Shown here: positions 44,474 to 53,820 of the stretch, one piece after another
How positions within the stretch are numbered: position 1 is the stretch's first letter
How the letters are laid out: each line of letters begins with the position of its first letter
Assembly: GCF_006539565.1 (NCBI RefSeq)
Contig: NZ_BJNG01000034.1
Span: 1 to 64,000, forward strand
Origin: Pseudonocardia hydrocarbonoxydans
GTDB taxonomy: Bacteria; Actinomycetota; Actinomycetes; Mycobacteriales; Pseudonocardiaceae
Reading direction: 5' to 3'
Length of the DNA: 64,000 nucleotides
Notes under the pieces: generated by a model
The model's database searches: none
Told to the model about the DNA's origin: nothing
Seen by the model: the letters and a program-made list of their open reading frames with translations, nothing else
Translations under genes and position numbers: made by a program

Positions 44474-46390
44474 TCAGGTCTTCCTGCCGCGCCTGCCGCG
44501 CGCCCGGTCGGCCCCCGACGTCGATGCTCGTGCGGTGCCCGGCAGCGGCCCGCCGTCGGGGGCGGGTGCGGACGAGCCCCAGGCGGATCCCGTCACGTCC
44601 TCCGCCATGAACGCCGCCGTGAACTGCAACAGGGCCTCCGGGTCGGATAGCCGCACACCGATCAGTTCCTCGATGCGCCGCAGGCGCAACCCGACGGTGT
44701 TCGGGTGCAGGTACAACGCCGCCGCGGTGCGGCTGGTGCTCGTGCCCTGCTCCAGGTAGGTGCGCAGGGTGGCGACCAGTGCCATGTCCCGGTGGTCGTC
44801 GTGGCGGCGCAGGGGCGCGAGCACCCCGTCGGCGAAGCGGACGAGCTCGTGCGGGTCCTCCAGCTGCAGCAGCAGCCCGTACACACCGAGGTCGGGCACC
44901 GTGAACGTCCGGTCGAGTCCACCGCGCAGCTGCGCGAGCTCGAGCGCGCCCCGGGCGATCCGGAACGCGGAGGCGTAGTCGGACAGCGCGGTGCAGCGTC
45001 GGCCCACGACGGCGGACGCGGTGGCGCCGCCGAACGCGCGCTGGGCGGCCTGCCGGATGGCCTCGGCCGCGTCCACGGGGTCGGCCCGCGGCCCGGGTCT
45101 GCCCTCCGGCCACAGCACGACCACGTGGTCGCCCCAGCTCGTGACGAGCGGCCGGGGTCCCGGACCGTCCGCGGTGACCTGGGCGACGCCCAGCAGGCGC
45201 CGGACACCGCCCGGCCCGCCCATCCGGTGCATCGGCCCGTCGGGGCGGTCGGCCTTCACCACCACTACCGAGTGCGGGCGGGTGAGGTCGTGCCCGAGCG
45301 ACTCGGCCCGCGCGGCGAGCGCCGCCGAGGCGCCGCCGGCCAGCAGGTCGCTCAGCACGTCGCCGCGCAGCCTCCACTCCACCTCCAGCGCGGTGCGCTT
45401 GCGCAGCAGCTCCAGCGCGCAGACGACGGCGGCGTGCTCCACCGCGCGCCGGTCGAGCGGGCCCAGGTCCGCCACCGGGCCGGACAGCCAGAGCCGGGCG
45501 ACGAGCTCGTCCCCGAGCACGACCGGCGCCGTCATCAGGTCCCCGGTGGGCGAGTCCAGCAGCGTCGCGGCCGCGTCGCCCGCCGCCACCGCGATCGGCG
45601 CCGGGTCGAGCAGCACGCCACGGTGCTGGGCGTTGGCCAGCGGCTGACCGGCGGGGTCGGCGACGAGGACGGGTCGGGCGAGCAGCCGGGCCAGTGCGTC
45701 GGCGACGGCCTGCACGCCGCCGGCCCGCAGCGCGACGGCGGTGAGCTCGTGGTGGATCTGCTCGGCCTGCTCCAGGAGCCCGTGCTGCGCGGTCAGCGAC
45801 CGGTTGAGCAGTTCGAGATCGTCGATCGTGCGGCGTTCGTGGTCGCGCAGCCGGGCCGTCTCCAGGGCGATGCCGGCCTGGTTGGCGAGGGTCTTGAGCA
45901 GGTCGATCTCGTCGGTGCCGAAGGGGTGCACGCCGGTGCGATAGCAGTTCAGCGTGCCCGCGGGCCTGCCGCCGACCAGCAGCGGCACGGCGACGATCGC
46001 GCGGTAGCCGTACTCGAGGGCGGCCGCCACCCACGGGGCGAACGACGGGTCCTCGGACAGGTCGGAGATCGCGACCGGCTCGGCCGTGCGGAACGCCCGG
46101 CTCGAGGGCCCCGCGCTCAGCGGCCCGGAGCCGAGCTTGATGGTGTGCTCGGCGTTGACCCGCGCGACGTACTCGGCCGAGAGCCCGTGCGCACCGGAGA
46201 TGTAGAGCGCGTGCTCGCCGTCGTCGGCCAGGAGCACGCCGCCGGCCTCGTACCCGGTGAGCTCGCACGCGGTGGCCGCGATCAGGTCCAGCAGCGCGGG
46301 CAGCTCCACCGGGGCGTTCACCGCCGCGGCGATGGTGCCGACCCCGGCCAGCCAGCGGCGGACCTCGTCGTGGCGGGTCTCCGTCGTCAT
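44474..46390 (-). CDS. GAF-domain PucR/CdaR-type transcriptional regulator
   Basis: 638 aa. A GAF domain (about 25-170) with VAISDLSEDPSFAPWVAAAL and YRAIVAVPLLVGGRPAG precedes a central degenerate-GGDEF region, and the PucR C-terminal helix-turn-helix TLRTYLEQGTSTSRTAAALYLHPNTVGLRLRRIEEL. Divergent from the FAD monooxygenase/molybdenum hydroxylase genes, it is the probable activator of that cluster in response to an aromatic or purine-like ligand (inference). ATG 46390; ATG 46402 is also possible. Confidence 0.88.
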   Translation of the reverse strand: MTTETRHDEVRRWLAGVGTIAAAVNAPVELPALLDLIAATACELTGYEAGGVLLADDGEHALYISGAHGLSAEYVARVNAEHTIKLGSGPLSAGPSSRAFRTAEPVAISDLSEDPSFAPWVAAALEYGYRAIVAVPLLVGGRPAGTLNCYRTGVHPFGTDEIDLLKTLANQAGIALETARLRDHERRTIDDLELLNRSLTAQHGLLEQAEQIHHELTAVALRAGGVQAVADALARLLARPVLVADPAGQPLANAQHRGVLLDPAPIAVAAGDAAATLLDSPTGDLMTAPVVLGDELVARLWLSGPVADLGPLDRRAVEHAAVVCALELLRKRTALEVEWRLRGDVLSDLLAGGASAALAARAESLGHDLTRPHSVVVVKADRPDGPMHRMGGPGGVRRLLGVAQVTADGPGPRPLVTSWGDHVVVLWPEGRPGPRADPVDAAEAIRQAAQRAFGGATASAVVGRRCTALSDYASAFRIARGALELAQLRGGLDRTFTVPDLGVYGLLLQLEDPHELVRFADGVLAPLRRHDDHRDMALVATLRTYLEQGTSTSRTAAALYLHPNTVGLRLRRIEELIGVRLSDPEALLQFTAAFMAEDVTGSAWGSSAPAPDGGPLPGTARASTSGADRARGRRGRKT

Positions 46391-46404
46391 GCCGGGCAGC
46401 ATGC

Positions 46405-46455
46405 CACTGTGTCGAGCCACAGCAGAGTTCGCATCGGCTGGCCGTTGACACAGTG
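46405..46455. promoter_or_regulatory. inverted-repeat pair and TTGACA in the PucR / monooxygenase divergent region
   Basis: CACTGTGT (46405-46412) and ACACAGTG (46448-46455) are perfect inverted 8-mers; a further CTGTG/CACAG dyad lies at 46407-46422. TTGACA at 46445-46450 is a perfect -35 toward the monooxygenase, though no good -10 follows at 17 nt. Candidate PucR-family operator. Confidence 0.4.
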
Positions 46456-46510
46456 CTCCGGACCCTCGACGTGGGGAACGCTCGCCAGAACAGGACCGAG
46501 AGGACGTGCC

Positions 46511-47704
46511 ATGACCGACGACCAGCCACGGGTGATCGTGGTCGGCGGCTCGATGGGCGGGCTCACCGCCGCGCTCGTGCTGCGCGAGCTCGGTATGCGG
46601 GTGGACGTGTTCGAGCGGTCCCCCGAGCTGCTCGACGGCCGCGGCGCGGGGATCGTGCTGCAACCCGACACCGTGCGCTGGTTCCGCGAGCACGGCGGCA
46701 CCGGCGCCGTCGACAAGGTGAGCACCGGGTCGTCGCACCTGCGCTACATCGGCGCCGGGGACGAGATCGTCTTCGACGAGCCGAGCACCTGGCGGTTCAC
46801 GTCGTGGACGACGACCTACAAGGCGCTGCTGGCCGACTTCGGCACCGACCACTACCACCTCGGCGAGCACTGCGCGGGCCTGGACCAGGACGCGGACGGG
46901 GTGGACCTGCGGTTCGTCAGCGGCCGCGAGGAGCGCGCCGACCTGGTGGTCTTCGCCGACGGGATCTCCTCCACGGGCCGGCGCCGGCTGCTGCCCGAGG
47001 TGGTGCCGCAGTACTCCGGCTACGTGGGCTGGCGCGGCACGGTGCCCGAGAACGAGGTGAGCGCGGCCACGCACGCGCTGCTCAGCGACTCGCTGGCCTA
47101 CGCGATCGCCCCGAACACGCACATCTGCATGTACCCGATCCCGGGCAAGGGCGGCGCGCTGGCCGTCGGGGAGCGCGAGCTCAACTACGTCTGGTACCGC
47201 AACGTGCCCGAGGGCCCCCGGCTCGACGAACTGCTCACCGACAAACGCGGCTTCCCCTCGCCCGTGTCGGTGCACCCGGGCCAGGTCCAGGACCGCTACG
47301 TCACCGAGCTGCGCGCCGCCGCGCAGGAGCAGCTGCCCCCGGCCGCGGCCGAGCTCGTGACGCGGACCGCCGAGCCGTTCATCCAGCCGGTGCTCGACGT
47401 CGAGGTGCCGCGGATGGCCTTCGGCCGGGTCGCGATCATGGGCGACGCCGCGTTCGCCGCACGGCCGCACGCCGCGGCCGGCACGGCGAAGGCGGCGGCC
47501 GACGCGTGGGCCCTGGCCGATGCGCTGCGCTCCGCCGACGGCGACGTCACGACGGCGCTGGCGAAGTGGGAGCCCGGCCGCCTGGAGCTGGGGCGCAGCC
47601 TGCTGGAGCGGGTGCGTGAGATGGGCCGCAAGTACCAGGTGGACAGCACGGCGGACCCCGCGGACCGCTCGCTGCGGTTCGGCCTCTACGGGCCGGACCA
47701 GTGA
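46511..47704 (+). CDS. FAD-dependent aromatic hydroxylase, 2,6-dihydroxypyridine 3-monooxygenase-like
   Basis: 397 aa. FAD motif VVGGSMGGLTAALVLRELG; NAD(P)/FAD motif in VAIMGDAAFAARPHAAAGTAKAAADAWALADAL, where RPHAAAGTAKAAADA is characteristic of the 2,6-dihydroxypyridine hydroxylase/6-hydroxynicotinate monooxygenase group. GAGAGGAC precedes ATG 46511. Together with the downstream molybdenum hydroxylase it suggests degradation of an N-heteroaromatic compound, as in nicotine catabolism where both enzyme types act in sequence (inference). Confidence 0.8.
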   Translation: MTDDQPRVIVVGGSMGGLTAALVLRELGMRVDVFERSPELLDGRGAGIVLQPDTVRWFREHGGTGAVDKVSTGSSHLRYIGAGDEIVFDEPSTWRFTSWTTTYKALLADFGTDHYHLGEHCAGLDQDADGVDLRFVSGREERADLVVFADGISSTGRRRLLPEVVPQYSGYVGWRGTVPENEVSAATHALLSDSLAYAIAPNTHICMYPIPGKGGALAVGERELNYVWYRNVPEGPRLDELLTDKRGFPSPVSVHPGQVQDRYVTELRAAAQEQLPPAAAELVTRTAEPFIQPVLDVEVPRMAFGRVAIMGDAAFAARPHAAAGTAKAAADAWALADALRSADGDVTTALAKWEPGRLELGRSLLERVREMGRKYQVDSTADPADRSLRFGLYGPDQ

Positions 47705-47867
47705 CCGCAACTCGATGGGTGGATCCACACCCGGATGTACGGCAACTGTTTCTCCACACAGCAGTAGGGCCGGTACGCCGGCGTAGGGTCGGCCTCGATC
47801 TGCGGCCGCCGGCTCCCGCGACCGGCAGGAACACCAGGATCTCCCCCACGGACAGGCAGGACGGGCG
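47705..47867 (+). promoter_or_regulatory. intergenic region before the molybdenum hydroxylase genes
   Basis: 163 nt with a perfect palindrome GTGGATCCAC at 47719-47728, a CTGT/ACAG dyad at 47746-47761 and a TAGGGT -10 candidate at 47784-47789. CACAGCAG here recurs in the PucR region at 46418. Suggests an internal promoter, possibly under the same regulator. Confidence 0.35.
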
Positions 47868-48751
47868 ATGAAGCCTCCGAAGTTCATGTATTGCGACCCC
47901 GACTCGGTCGAGGAGGCGGTGGCGCTCAAGAGCCGCTACGGCCACGACTCGCTGGTCCTGGCCGGTGGGCAGAGCCTGATGCCGATGCTCAACATGCGGC
48001 TGGCCAACCCCGAGGTCCTCATCGACATCAACCGGGTCACCGATCTGCAGCAGATCACCCGGGACGGCGACGTCCTCGAGATCGGCGCCGGCGTCCGGCA
48101 GTCGGTGCTGGAGACCGACCCGGCCGTGGCCGCGGCCGTCCCCCTGCTCGGCCTGGTCGTGCCCTACATCGGCCACATCGAGAACCGCCACCGCGGCACG
48201 GTCGGCGGCAGCCTCGCGCACGCCGACGCGGCCGCCGAGCTGCCGTGCGCGGCGGTCACCCTCGACGCCACCATCGTCGTGCAGGGCACCGAAGGTCGTC
48301 GCGAGGTCCCCGCCCGCGAGTTCTTCGAGGGCTTCATGACCAACTGCTGCGCGCCCGACGAGCTCGTCGTCGCGGTGCGCTTCCCGGTCACACCCGCCGC
48401 GGCCGGTTCCGCGTTCGTGGAGCACGCGCGCCGGCAGGGCGACTTCGCCCTCGCCGCCGCCGCAGCCGTCGTCACGCTCGACGCGCAGGGGCACATCGCC
48501 TCGGCCGCCGTCGGCGTCGCCGGCATCTCCGGCACCCCGGTCCGCGCCACCGCCGTGCAGGACGCGCTGGTCGGCGGGCCGACCACCACCGAGGCGATCG
48601 CGGCGGCCGCAGCGGCCGTCGGCGACTCCGTCAACGCCGCCGACGACATGCACGCCACCGGCACCTACCGCAGGCACCTGGCCGTCACCGTGGTGAAGCG
48701 GGCCATCACCGCCGCGGTCGGCAACGCCGCCGCCGTCGAGAGGAACGGGTC

Positions 48752-48755
<4 letters not shown>
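47868..48755 (+). CDS. molybdenum hydroxylase FAD-binding subunit (CoxM/KdhM-like)
   Basis: 295 aa. FAD-phosphate motif LAGGQSLMPMLNMRLANP and the second motif HRGTVGGSLAHADAAAE identify the xanthine-dehydrogenase-family medium subunit. Gene order M-S-L is the usual one for CO-dehydrogenase-type and ketone/nicotine-dehydrogenase-type enzymes. Stop overlaps the next GTG by 4 nt. Confidence 0.92.
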
Positions 48756-49291
<536 letters not shown>

Positions 49292-49293
49292 CC

Positions 49294-51726
49294 ATGACCG
49301 CTGTCGCGGACGGCGAGGCGAACGAGAAGCCCGCCTACACGTACATCGGCTCGGACCGCAAGCGGGTCGAGGACCCGCGCCTGCTGGTCGGGCGCGGCGG
49401 CTACATCGCCGACCTGAAGATGCAGGGGCTGACGCACGCCGCGATCCTGCGCAGCCCGGTGCCGCACGGGAGGATCGTCTCGATCGACGCGACCGAGGCG
49501 CTGAAGATCCCCGGCGTGATCGCCGTCCTCACCGGTGAGGACGTCAAGAAGCACATGAACCCGTGCATGAACTTCGGGCCGCCGACGATCCCGCAGTTCC
49601 CGATCGCGGTCGACAAGGTGCGCTACGTCGGCGAGGCCGTCGCGGCCGTCGTCGCGGAGGACCGCTACATCGCCGAGGACGGCGTCGAGGCGCTCGTCGT
49701 CGAGTTCGAGGACCTGCCCGCGGTCACCGACCCGATGAAGGCGCTGGAGCCGGGGTCGGCCGTGCTGCACGACGAGCACGGCACCAACCTGGGCTACGAG
49801 CGGACCTTCGAGTTCGGCGACATCTCCGAGGCGCTGGGTCGCGCGGACCTGGTCGTCGAGGACACCCTGCACTGGGGCCGCTCGGCCGGCATGCCGATGG
49901 AGACCAGCGGCGCGGTCGCGCGGATCGGTCTCAACGGCGTCCTGGAGATCCACTGCAACTCGCTGAACTTCAGCTACCTGCAGTTCCTCGTGGCCACCGC
50001 GCTGAAGATCCCGTCGAACAAGCTGACCATGCGGCCCGTCCCCGCCGGCGGCAGCTTCGGCAGCAAGTTCACCGCGCACAAGGTGCCCACGCTCGCGGGC
50101 TTCCTGGCGCTGCGCACCGGCCGCCCGGTGTCCTACGTCGAGGACCGCCTCGACCACCTGATGAACTCCGACCACCACGCGTCGGACCGCTACTACGACG
50201 CGAAGATGGGCTTCACGTCCGAGGGCATCATCACCGGCCTCGACATCGACGTGGTCGACGACTACGGCGCCTACCTGCAGTTCGGTGTCGGCACGCACGG
50301 CAACGCCTTCTCCCAGGCCGTGGGCCCGTACACGTTCCGGGACCTGAAGTACCGGCTGCGCGCGGCGCTGACCAACAAGTGCCAGCAGGGCGCCTACCGC
50401 GGGTTCGGCTCCGAGGTGCACAACTGGGTGCTGGAGCGGCTGATCGACAAGGCGGCGCAGGAGCTGGGGCTGCTCCCGGAGGAGATCCGGCGGCGCAACT
50501 TCATCCAGCCCGACCAGTTCCCGTACAAGATCCCCGGCGGGAACCTGTACGACAGCGGCGACTACCCGAAGGTGCTGGACACGGCCCTCGGGATGATCGA
50601 CCTCGCGTACTGGCGCAAGGAGAAGGCGCGCCTGCGCGAGGAGGAGGGGCGCTACATCGGGATCGGTCTGGCCACCACCCAGGAGCGCTCGGTCTTCTCC
50701 TCCACCGAGTTCTGGTTCTGGTTCGACGAGCCGGCCTTCCCGATCACGTCGAGCCCCGAGAGCGCGACGATCACGATCGACCCCACGGGTGCGTTCCAGC
50801 TGCTGCTGCACTGCCAGGCCATGTGGGGCAACAGCCCCGAGACGGTCAGCACGACGATCGTGGCCGAGGAGTTCGGCATCGAGCCGAACACGGTCAACGT
50901 CAGCTACGCCGACACCGCCCGCGCCCTGCCGGGCACCGGCCCCGGCGGCAGCCGCTACACCGTGATGGTCGCGGGCGCGGTCCGCGGTGCGGCGCGCAAG
51001 CTCAAGAAGAAGCTCATCGACATCGCCGCGCACACGCTCGAGGTGTCGGCGGAGGACCTGGAGCTCGTCGACGCGCGGGTGCAGGTCGTGGGAGCGCCGG
51101 AGCGGTCGCTCGGCCTGCCGGAACTGGCCGCGTCGGCCTACTTCTTCGCGCTCAGCCTGCCTCCGGGCATGCAGAGCGGGCTCGAGGAGGCCTACACCTA
51201 CGACCACCCGTACACGACGCTGCCCTCGGCGGACCGCACGGACCTCGGCGTCTTCTACCCGATCATGGGCCACGCGTGCCACATCGCGGTCATGGAGGTC
51301 GACCCGGACACCGGGCAGACCTCGTTCCTCGACTACGTCGCGGTACACGACGCCGGCACCGTGGTGAACCCGAAGAGCCTGGGCGGGCACGTCACGGGCG
51401 GTGCGGCGCAGGGGCTGGGCTCCACGCTGTACGAGGAGCTGGCCTACGACGAGGAGGGGCAGTTCAAGTCCTCCACGTTCCTGGACTACCTCGTCCCGAC
51501 CGCCAACGAGGTCCCGCCGTTCCGGATCGGGCACGTCGAGACCCCGTCGCCGTTCACCGAGTACGGCATCAAGGGCGGCGGCGAGGGCGGCCGCATGGTC
51601 ACCCCGTCGGTGGTGTCCGCGGCCATCGACGACGCCCTGCGGGAGTACGGCATGCGCGTCCGCGAGCTCCCGGTGAAGCCGTCGGAGATCGTGGCCACCG
51701 TGCAGGACTCCCTCGCGCGCGGCTGA
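49294..51726 (+). CDS. molybdenum hydroxylase catalytic subunit (xanthine dehydrogenase family, not CO dehydrogenase)
   Basis: 810 aa with AGGAGG 8 nt before ATG 49294. Contains GRGGYIADLKMQGLTHAAILRSP (start RVEDPRLLVGRGGYIADL), PAGGSFGSKF, and the catalytic loop YGIKGGGEGGRM with the Glu. Active-site loop reads GAYRGFGSEVHN, so the CODH form I signature AYxCSFR is absent. The substrate is a hydroxylatable aromatic heterocycle or aldehyde; the 2,6-dihydroxypyridine-hydroxylase-like gene favours a pyridine-type compound. Confidence 0.9.
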   Translation: MTAVADGEANEKPAYTYIGSDRKRVEDPRLLVGRGGYIADLKMQGLTHAAILRSPVPHGRIVSIDATEALKIPGVIAVLTGEDVKKHMNPCMNFGPPTIPQFPIAVDKVRYVGEAVAAVVAEDRYIAEDGVEALVVEFEDLPAVTDPMKALEPGSAVLHDEHGTNLGYERTFEFGDISEALGRADLVVEDTLHWGRSAGMPMETSGAVARIGLNGVLEIHCNSLNFSYLQFLVATALKIPSNKLTMRPVPAGGSFGSKFTAHKVPTLAGFLALRTGRPVSYVEDRLDHLMNSDHHASDRYYDAKMGFTSEGIITGLDIDVVDDYGAYLQFGVGTHGNAFSQAVGPYTFRDLKYRLRAALTNKCQQGAYRGFGSEVHNWVLERLIDKAAQELGLLPEEIRRRNFIQPDQFPYKIPGGNLYDSGDYPKVLDTALGMIDLAYWRKEKARLREEEGRYIGIGLATTQERSVFSSTEFWFWFDEPAFPITSSPESATITIDPTGAFQLLLHCQAMWGNSPETVSTTIVAEEFGIEPNTVNVSYADTARALPGTGPGGSRYTVMVAGAVRGAARKLKKKLIDIAAHTLEVSAEDLELVDARVQVVGAPERSLGLPELAASAYFFALSLPPGMQSGLEEAYTYDHPYTTLPSADRTDLGVFYPIMGHACHIAVMEVDPDTGQTSFLDYVAVHDAGTVVNPKSLGGHVTGGAAQGLGSTLYEELAYDEEGQFKSSTFLDYLVPTANEVPPFRIGHVETPSPFTEYGIKGGGEGGRMVTPSVVSAAIDDALREYGMRVRELPVKPSEIVATVQDSLARG

Positions 51727-51752
51727 GAAGCGCCCCCGGGCGCACCGATCGC

Positions 51753-51794
51753 GACCCGGCCCCGGACGGACCCCTTCCCGTCCGGGGCCGGGTC
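51753..51794 (+). terminator. 17-bp perfect hairpin between the Mo subunit and MoxR genes
   Basis: 51753-51769 and 51778-51794 are complementary over 17 bp (GACCCGGCCCCGGACGG and its complement), loop ACCCCTTC. It lies 26 nt after the catalytic-subunit stop and 20 nt before the MoxR start. Partial terminator or 3'-stabiliser that would lower MoxR/VWA expression relative to the enzyme. Confidence 0.75.
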
Positions 51795-51814
51795 GGACCA
51801 AGTGAGGACCATTC

Positions 51815-52678
51815 ATGGCGCACCCGTTCACCTCGCCCGCCGAGCTCCGCACGCGGCTCGGTGAGGTCGGCTACCTCGCCGACGACGCCCTGGCGATGGC
51901 GACCCACCTCGCGCTGGGGCTGAACCGCCCGCTGCTGCTCGAGGGCGAGAACGGCGTCGGCAAGACCGAGATCGCGAAGGCGCTGGCCGAGCTGCTGGGC
52001 CGCGACCTGATCCGGCTGCAGTGCTACGAGGGCATCGACACCAGTCAGGCGCTCTACGACTGGCACTACGGCCGTCAGCTGCTCGCCGTCCGCGGGTCGG
52101 AGGACGCCAGGGCCGCCGACGTCTTCACCCGCGACTACCTGCTCTCCCGGCCACTGCTCGAGGCGCTCGAGGCGGGCGACCGGGCCGTGCTGCTCATCGA
52201 CGAGCTCGACCGCGCCGACGACGAGTTCGAGGCGTTCCTGCTCGAGCTGCTCTCGGACTTCGCCGTGACCATCCCCGAGGTCGGGCGCATCGTGGCACCG
52301 TCGCCGCCGCTGGTGGTGCTCACGTCCAACCGCACCCGCGACCTGCACAACGCGTTGCGCCGCCGCTGCCTCTACCACTGGGTGTCGCACCCCGACGCCG
52401 AGCGCGAGTTCGAGATCCTGCGGGTGCGCGCGCCGGAGGTCCCCGAGGCGCTGGCCCGGCAGGTGGCCGGGGCCGTGCACCGGATCCGCGGCCTGGGGCT
52501 GGGCAACTCCCCCGGTGTCGGGGAGTCGATCGACTGGGCCGGCGCGCTGCACATGGTCGGGGTCGCCACGCTGTCCCGGGAGATCGCCGCCGCCACCCTC
52601 AGCGCGTTGATCAAGGACGTCGACGACCAGCAGCTGGTGACCGAGAAGATCGATCTCGTGGTCCCGTCGTCCTCGTGA
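51815..52678 (+). CDS. MoxR-type AAA+ ATPase (CoxD-like)
   Basis: 287 aa. Walker A GENGVGKTE, Walker B AVLLIDELDRADDEFEAFLLELL, and sensor NRTRDLHNALRRRCLYHW. In CO dehydrogenase operons CoxD, a MoxR-class ATPase, helps build the sulfido-Mo active site together with CoxE; the same job is likely here. Coupled by GTGA to the VWA gene. Confidence 0.9.
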   Translation: MAHPFTSPAELRTRLGEVGYLADDALAMATHLALGLNRPLLLEGENGVGKTEIAKALAELLGRDLIRLQCYEGIDTSQALYDWHYGRQLLAVRGSEDARAADVFTRDYLLSRPLLEALEAGDRAVLLIDELDRADDEFEAFLLELLSDFAVTIPEVGRIVAPSPPLVVLTSNRTRDLHNALRRRCLYHWVSHPDAEREFEILRVRAPEVPEALARQVAGAVHRIRGLGLGNSPGVGESIDWAGALHMVGVATLSREIAAATLSALIKDVDDQQLVTEKIDLVVPSSS

Positions 52679-53820
52679 GCGCCGAGCCCATCGAGGTCAC
52701 CGGGCGGACCTGCGTGGAGTTCGCCGCGCTGCTGCGCCGCCGCGGCCTGGCGATCGGCCCCGAGCAGACGACCGCGTTCTACGCGGCGCTGCACCTGCTC
52801 GGGCAGGTCGGCCTGCGCGAGCTGTACTGGGCCGGTCGCGTGGTGCTGGCCAACCAGCGCGAGCAGTACCCGGTCTACACGGCGGCGTTCGCCGAGTTCT
52901 TCGGCCCGCCGGCCGAGGACGACCACGGCCTGCCGGCACCGCCGCGCGACCGGCCGCTGGTCGCGGTGGACCGGGAGGCCGGAGCCCCCGGCACCCCGAC
53001 CGCGCGGCCCGGCGAGCCGGAGGAGGAGGCCGACGAGGCCAGGGTGGTGCCGAGCGACGTCCGGCTGCTCAAGGTGAAGTCCTTCGCGCTCATGGACGCC
53101 GACGAGCGCCGCCGCGCCGCCGCACTGATCCGTGACCTGCGACCCGAGCTCCCGCGCCGCCGCGGCCGGCGCCGCCGCCCGGCCCCGAGCGGGCCGCACC
53201 TGCACGTCCGGGGGCTGCTGCGCGCGTCGCTGCGCACCGACGGCGAGCCGATGCAGCTGCCGCGGCGCCGGGTGCCCTTCCGCGAGCGCCCGCTCACGCT
53301 GGTGATCGACGTGTCCGGCTCGATGGGTCCCTACGCGCTGGCGTTGCTGCGCTTCGGCCACGCGATGCTGCACACCGGGCACCGCGTCGAGGTGTTCACC
53401 GTCGGTGTCCACCTCACCCGGATCACCGAGTCGCTGCGGCGCACCTCGGTCGACGCCGCGCTCCGCCGCATCGGCCGGGAGGTCGACGACTGGGACGGCG
53501 GCACGCTGCTCGGCACCGCGGTGCGCGACCTCGTCGACCGCTTCGGCGGGCACTCCGCGGTCCGCGGCGCGGTGGTCGTCATGTGCTCCGACGGGCTCGA
53601 CCGCGACGACCCCGAGACGCTCGGCTCGGCGATGCGGGACCTCGCCCGCCGCGCGCACCGGGTGGTCTGGCTCAACCCGCTCAAGGGCGATCCGCGCTAC
53701 CGCCCGCTGCAGCGGGGGATGGCGGCCGCGCTGCCGCACGTCGACGTCTTCCTCGCCGGGCACAACCTCGTGAGCTTCGAGGCGATGTGCACGGCCCTGA
53801 CCCGTCGCAGGGTGGCCTAG
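52675..53820 (+). CDS. VWA-domain protein (CoxE-like)
   Basis: 381 aa. A variable N-terminal half with an Arg-rich stretch (about residue 160) is followed by a von Willebrand A domain with MIDAS DVSGSMG, and DDWDGGTLLGTA plus VVVMCSDGLDRDDP for the other metal residues. Partner of the MoxR ATPase in cofactor maturation. Stop shares a base with the MFS start (TAGTG). Confidence 0.9.
   Translation: MSAEPIEVTGRTCVEFAALLRRRGLAIGPEQTTAFYAALHLLGQVGLRELYWAGRVVLANQREQYPVYTAAFAEFFGPPAEDDHGLPAPPRDRPLVAVDREAGAPGTPTARPGEPEEEADEARVVPSDVRLLKVKSFALMDADERRRAAALIRDLRPELPRRRGRRRRPAPSGPHLHVRGLLRASLRTDGEPMQLPRRRVPFRERPLTLVIDVSGSMGPYALALLRFGHAMLHTGHRVEVFTVGVHLTRITESLRRTSVDAALRRIGREVDDWDGGTLLGTAVRDLVDRFGGHSAVRGAVVVMCSDGLDRDDPETLGSAMRDLARRAHRVVWLNPLKGDPRYRPLQRGMAAALPHVDVFLAGHNLVSFEAMCTALTRRRVA

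Noticed and set aside
49294-51726. Carbon monoxide dehydrogenase large subunit
   Set aside because: The form I signature AYxCSFR is absent; the loop reads AYRGFGS, so it is another molybdenum hydroxylase although the operon layout is Cox-like.
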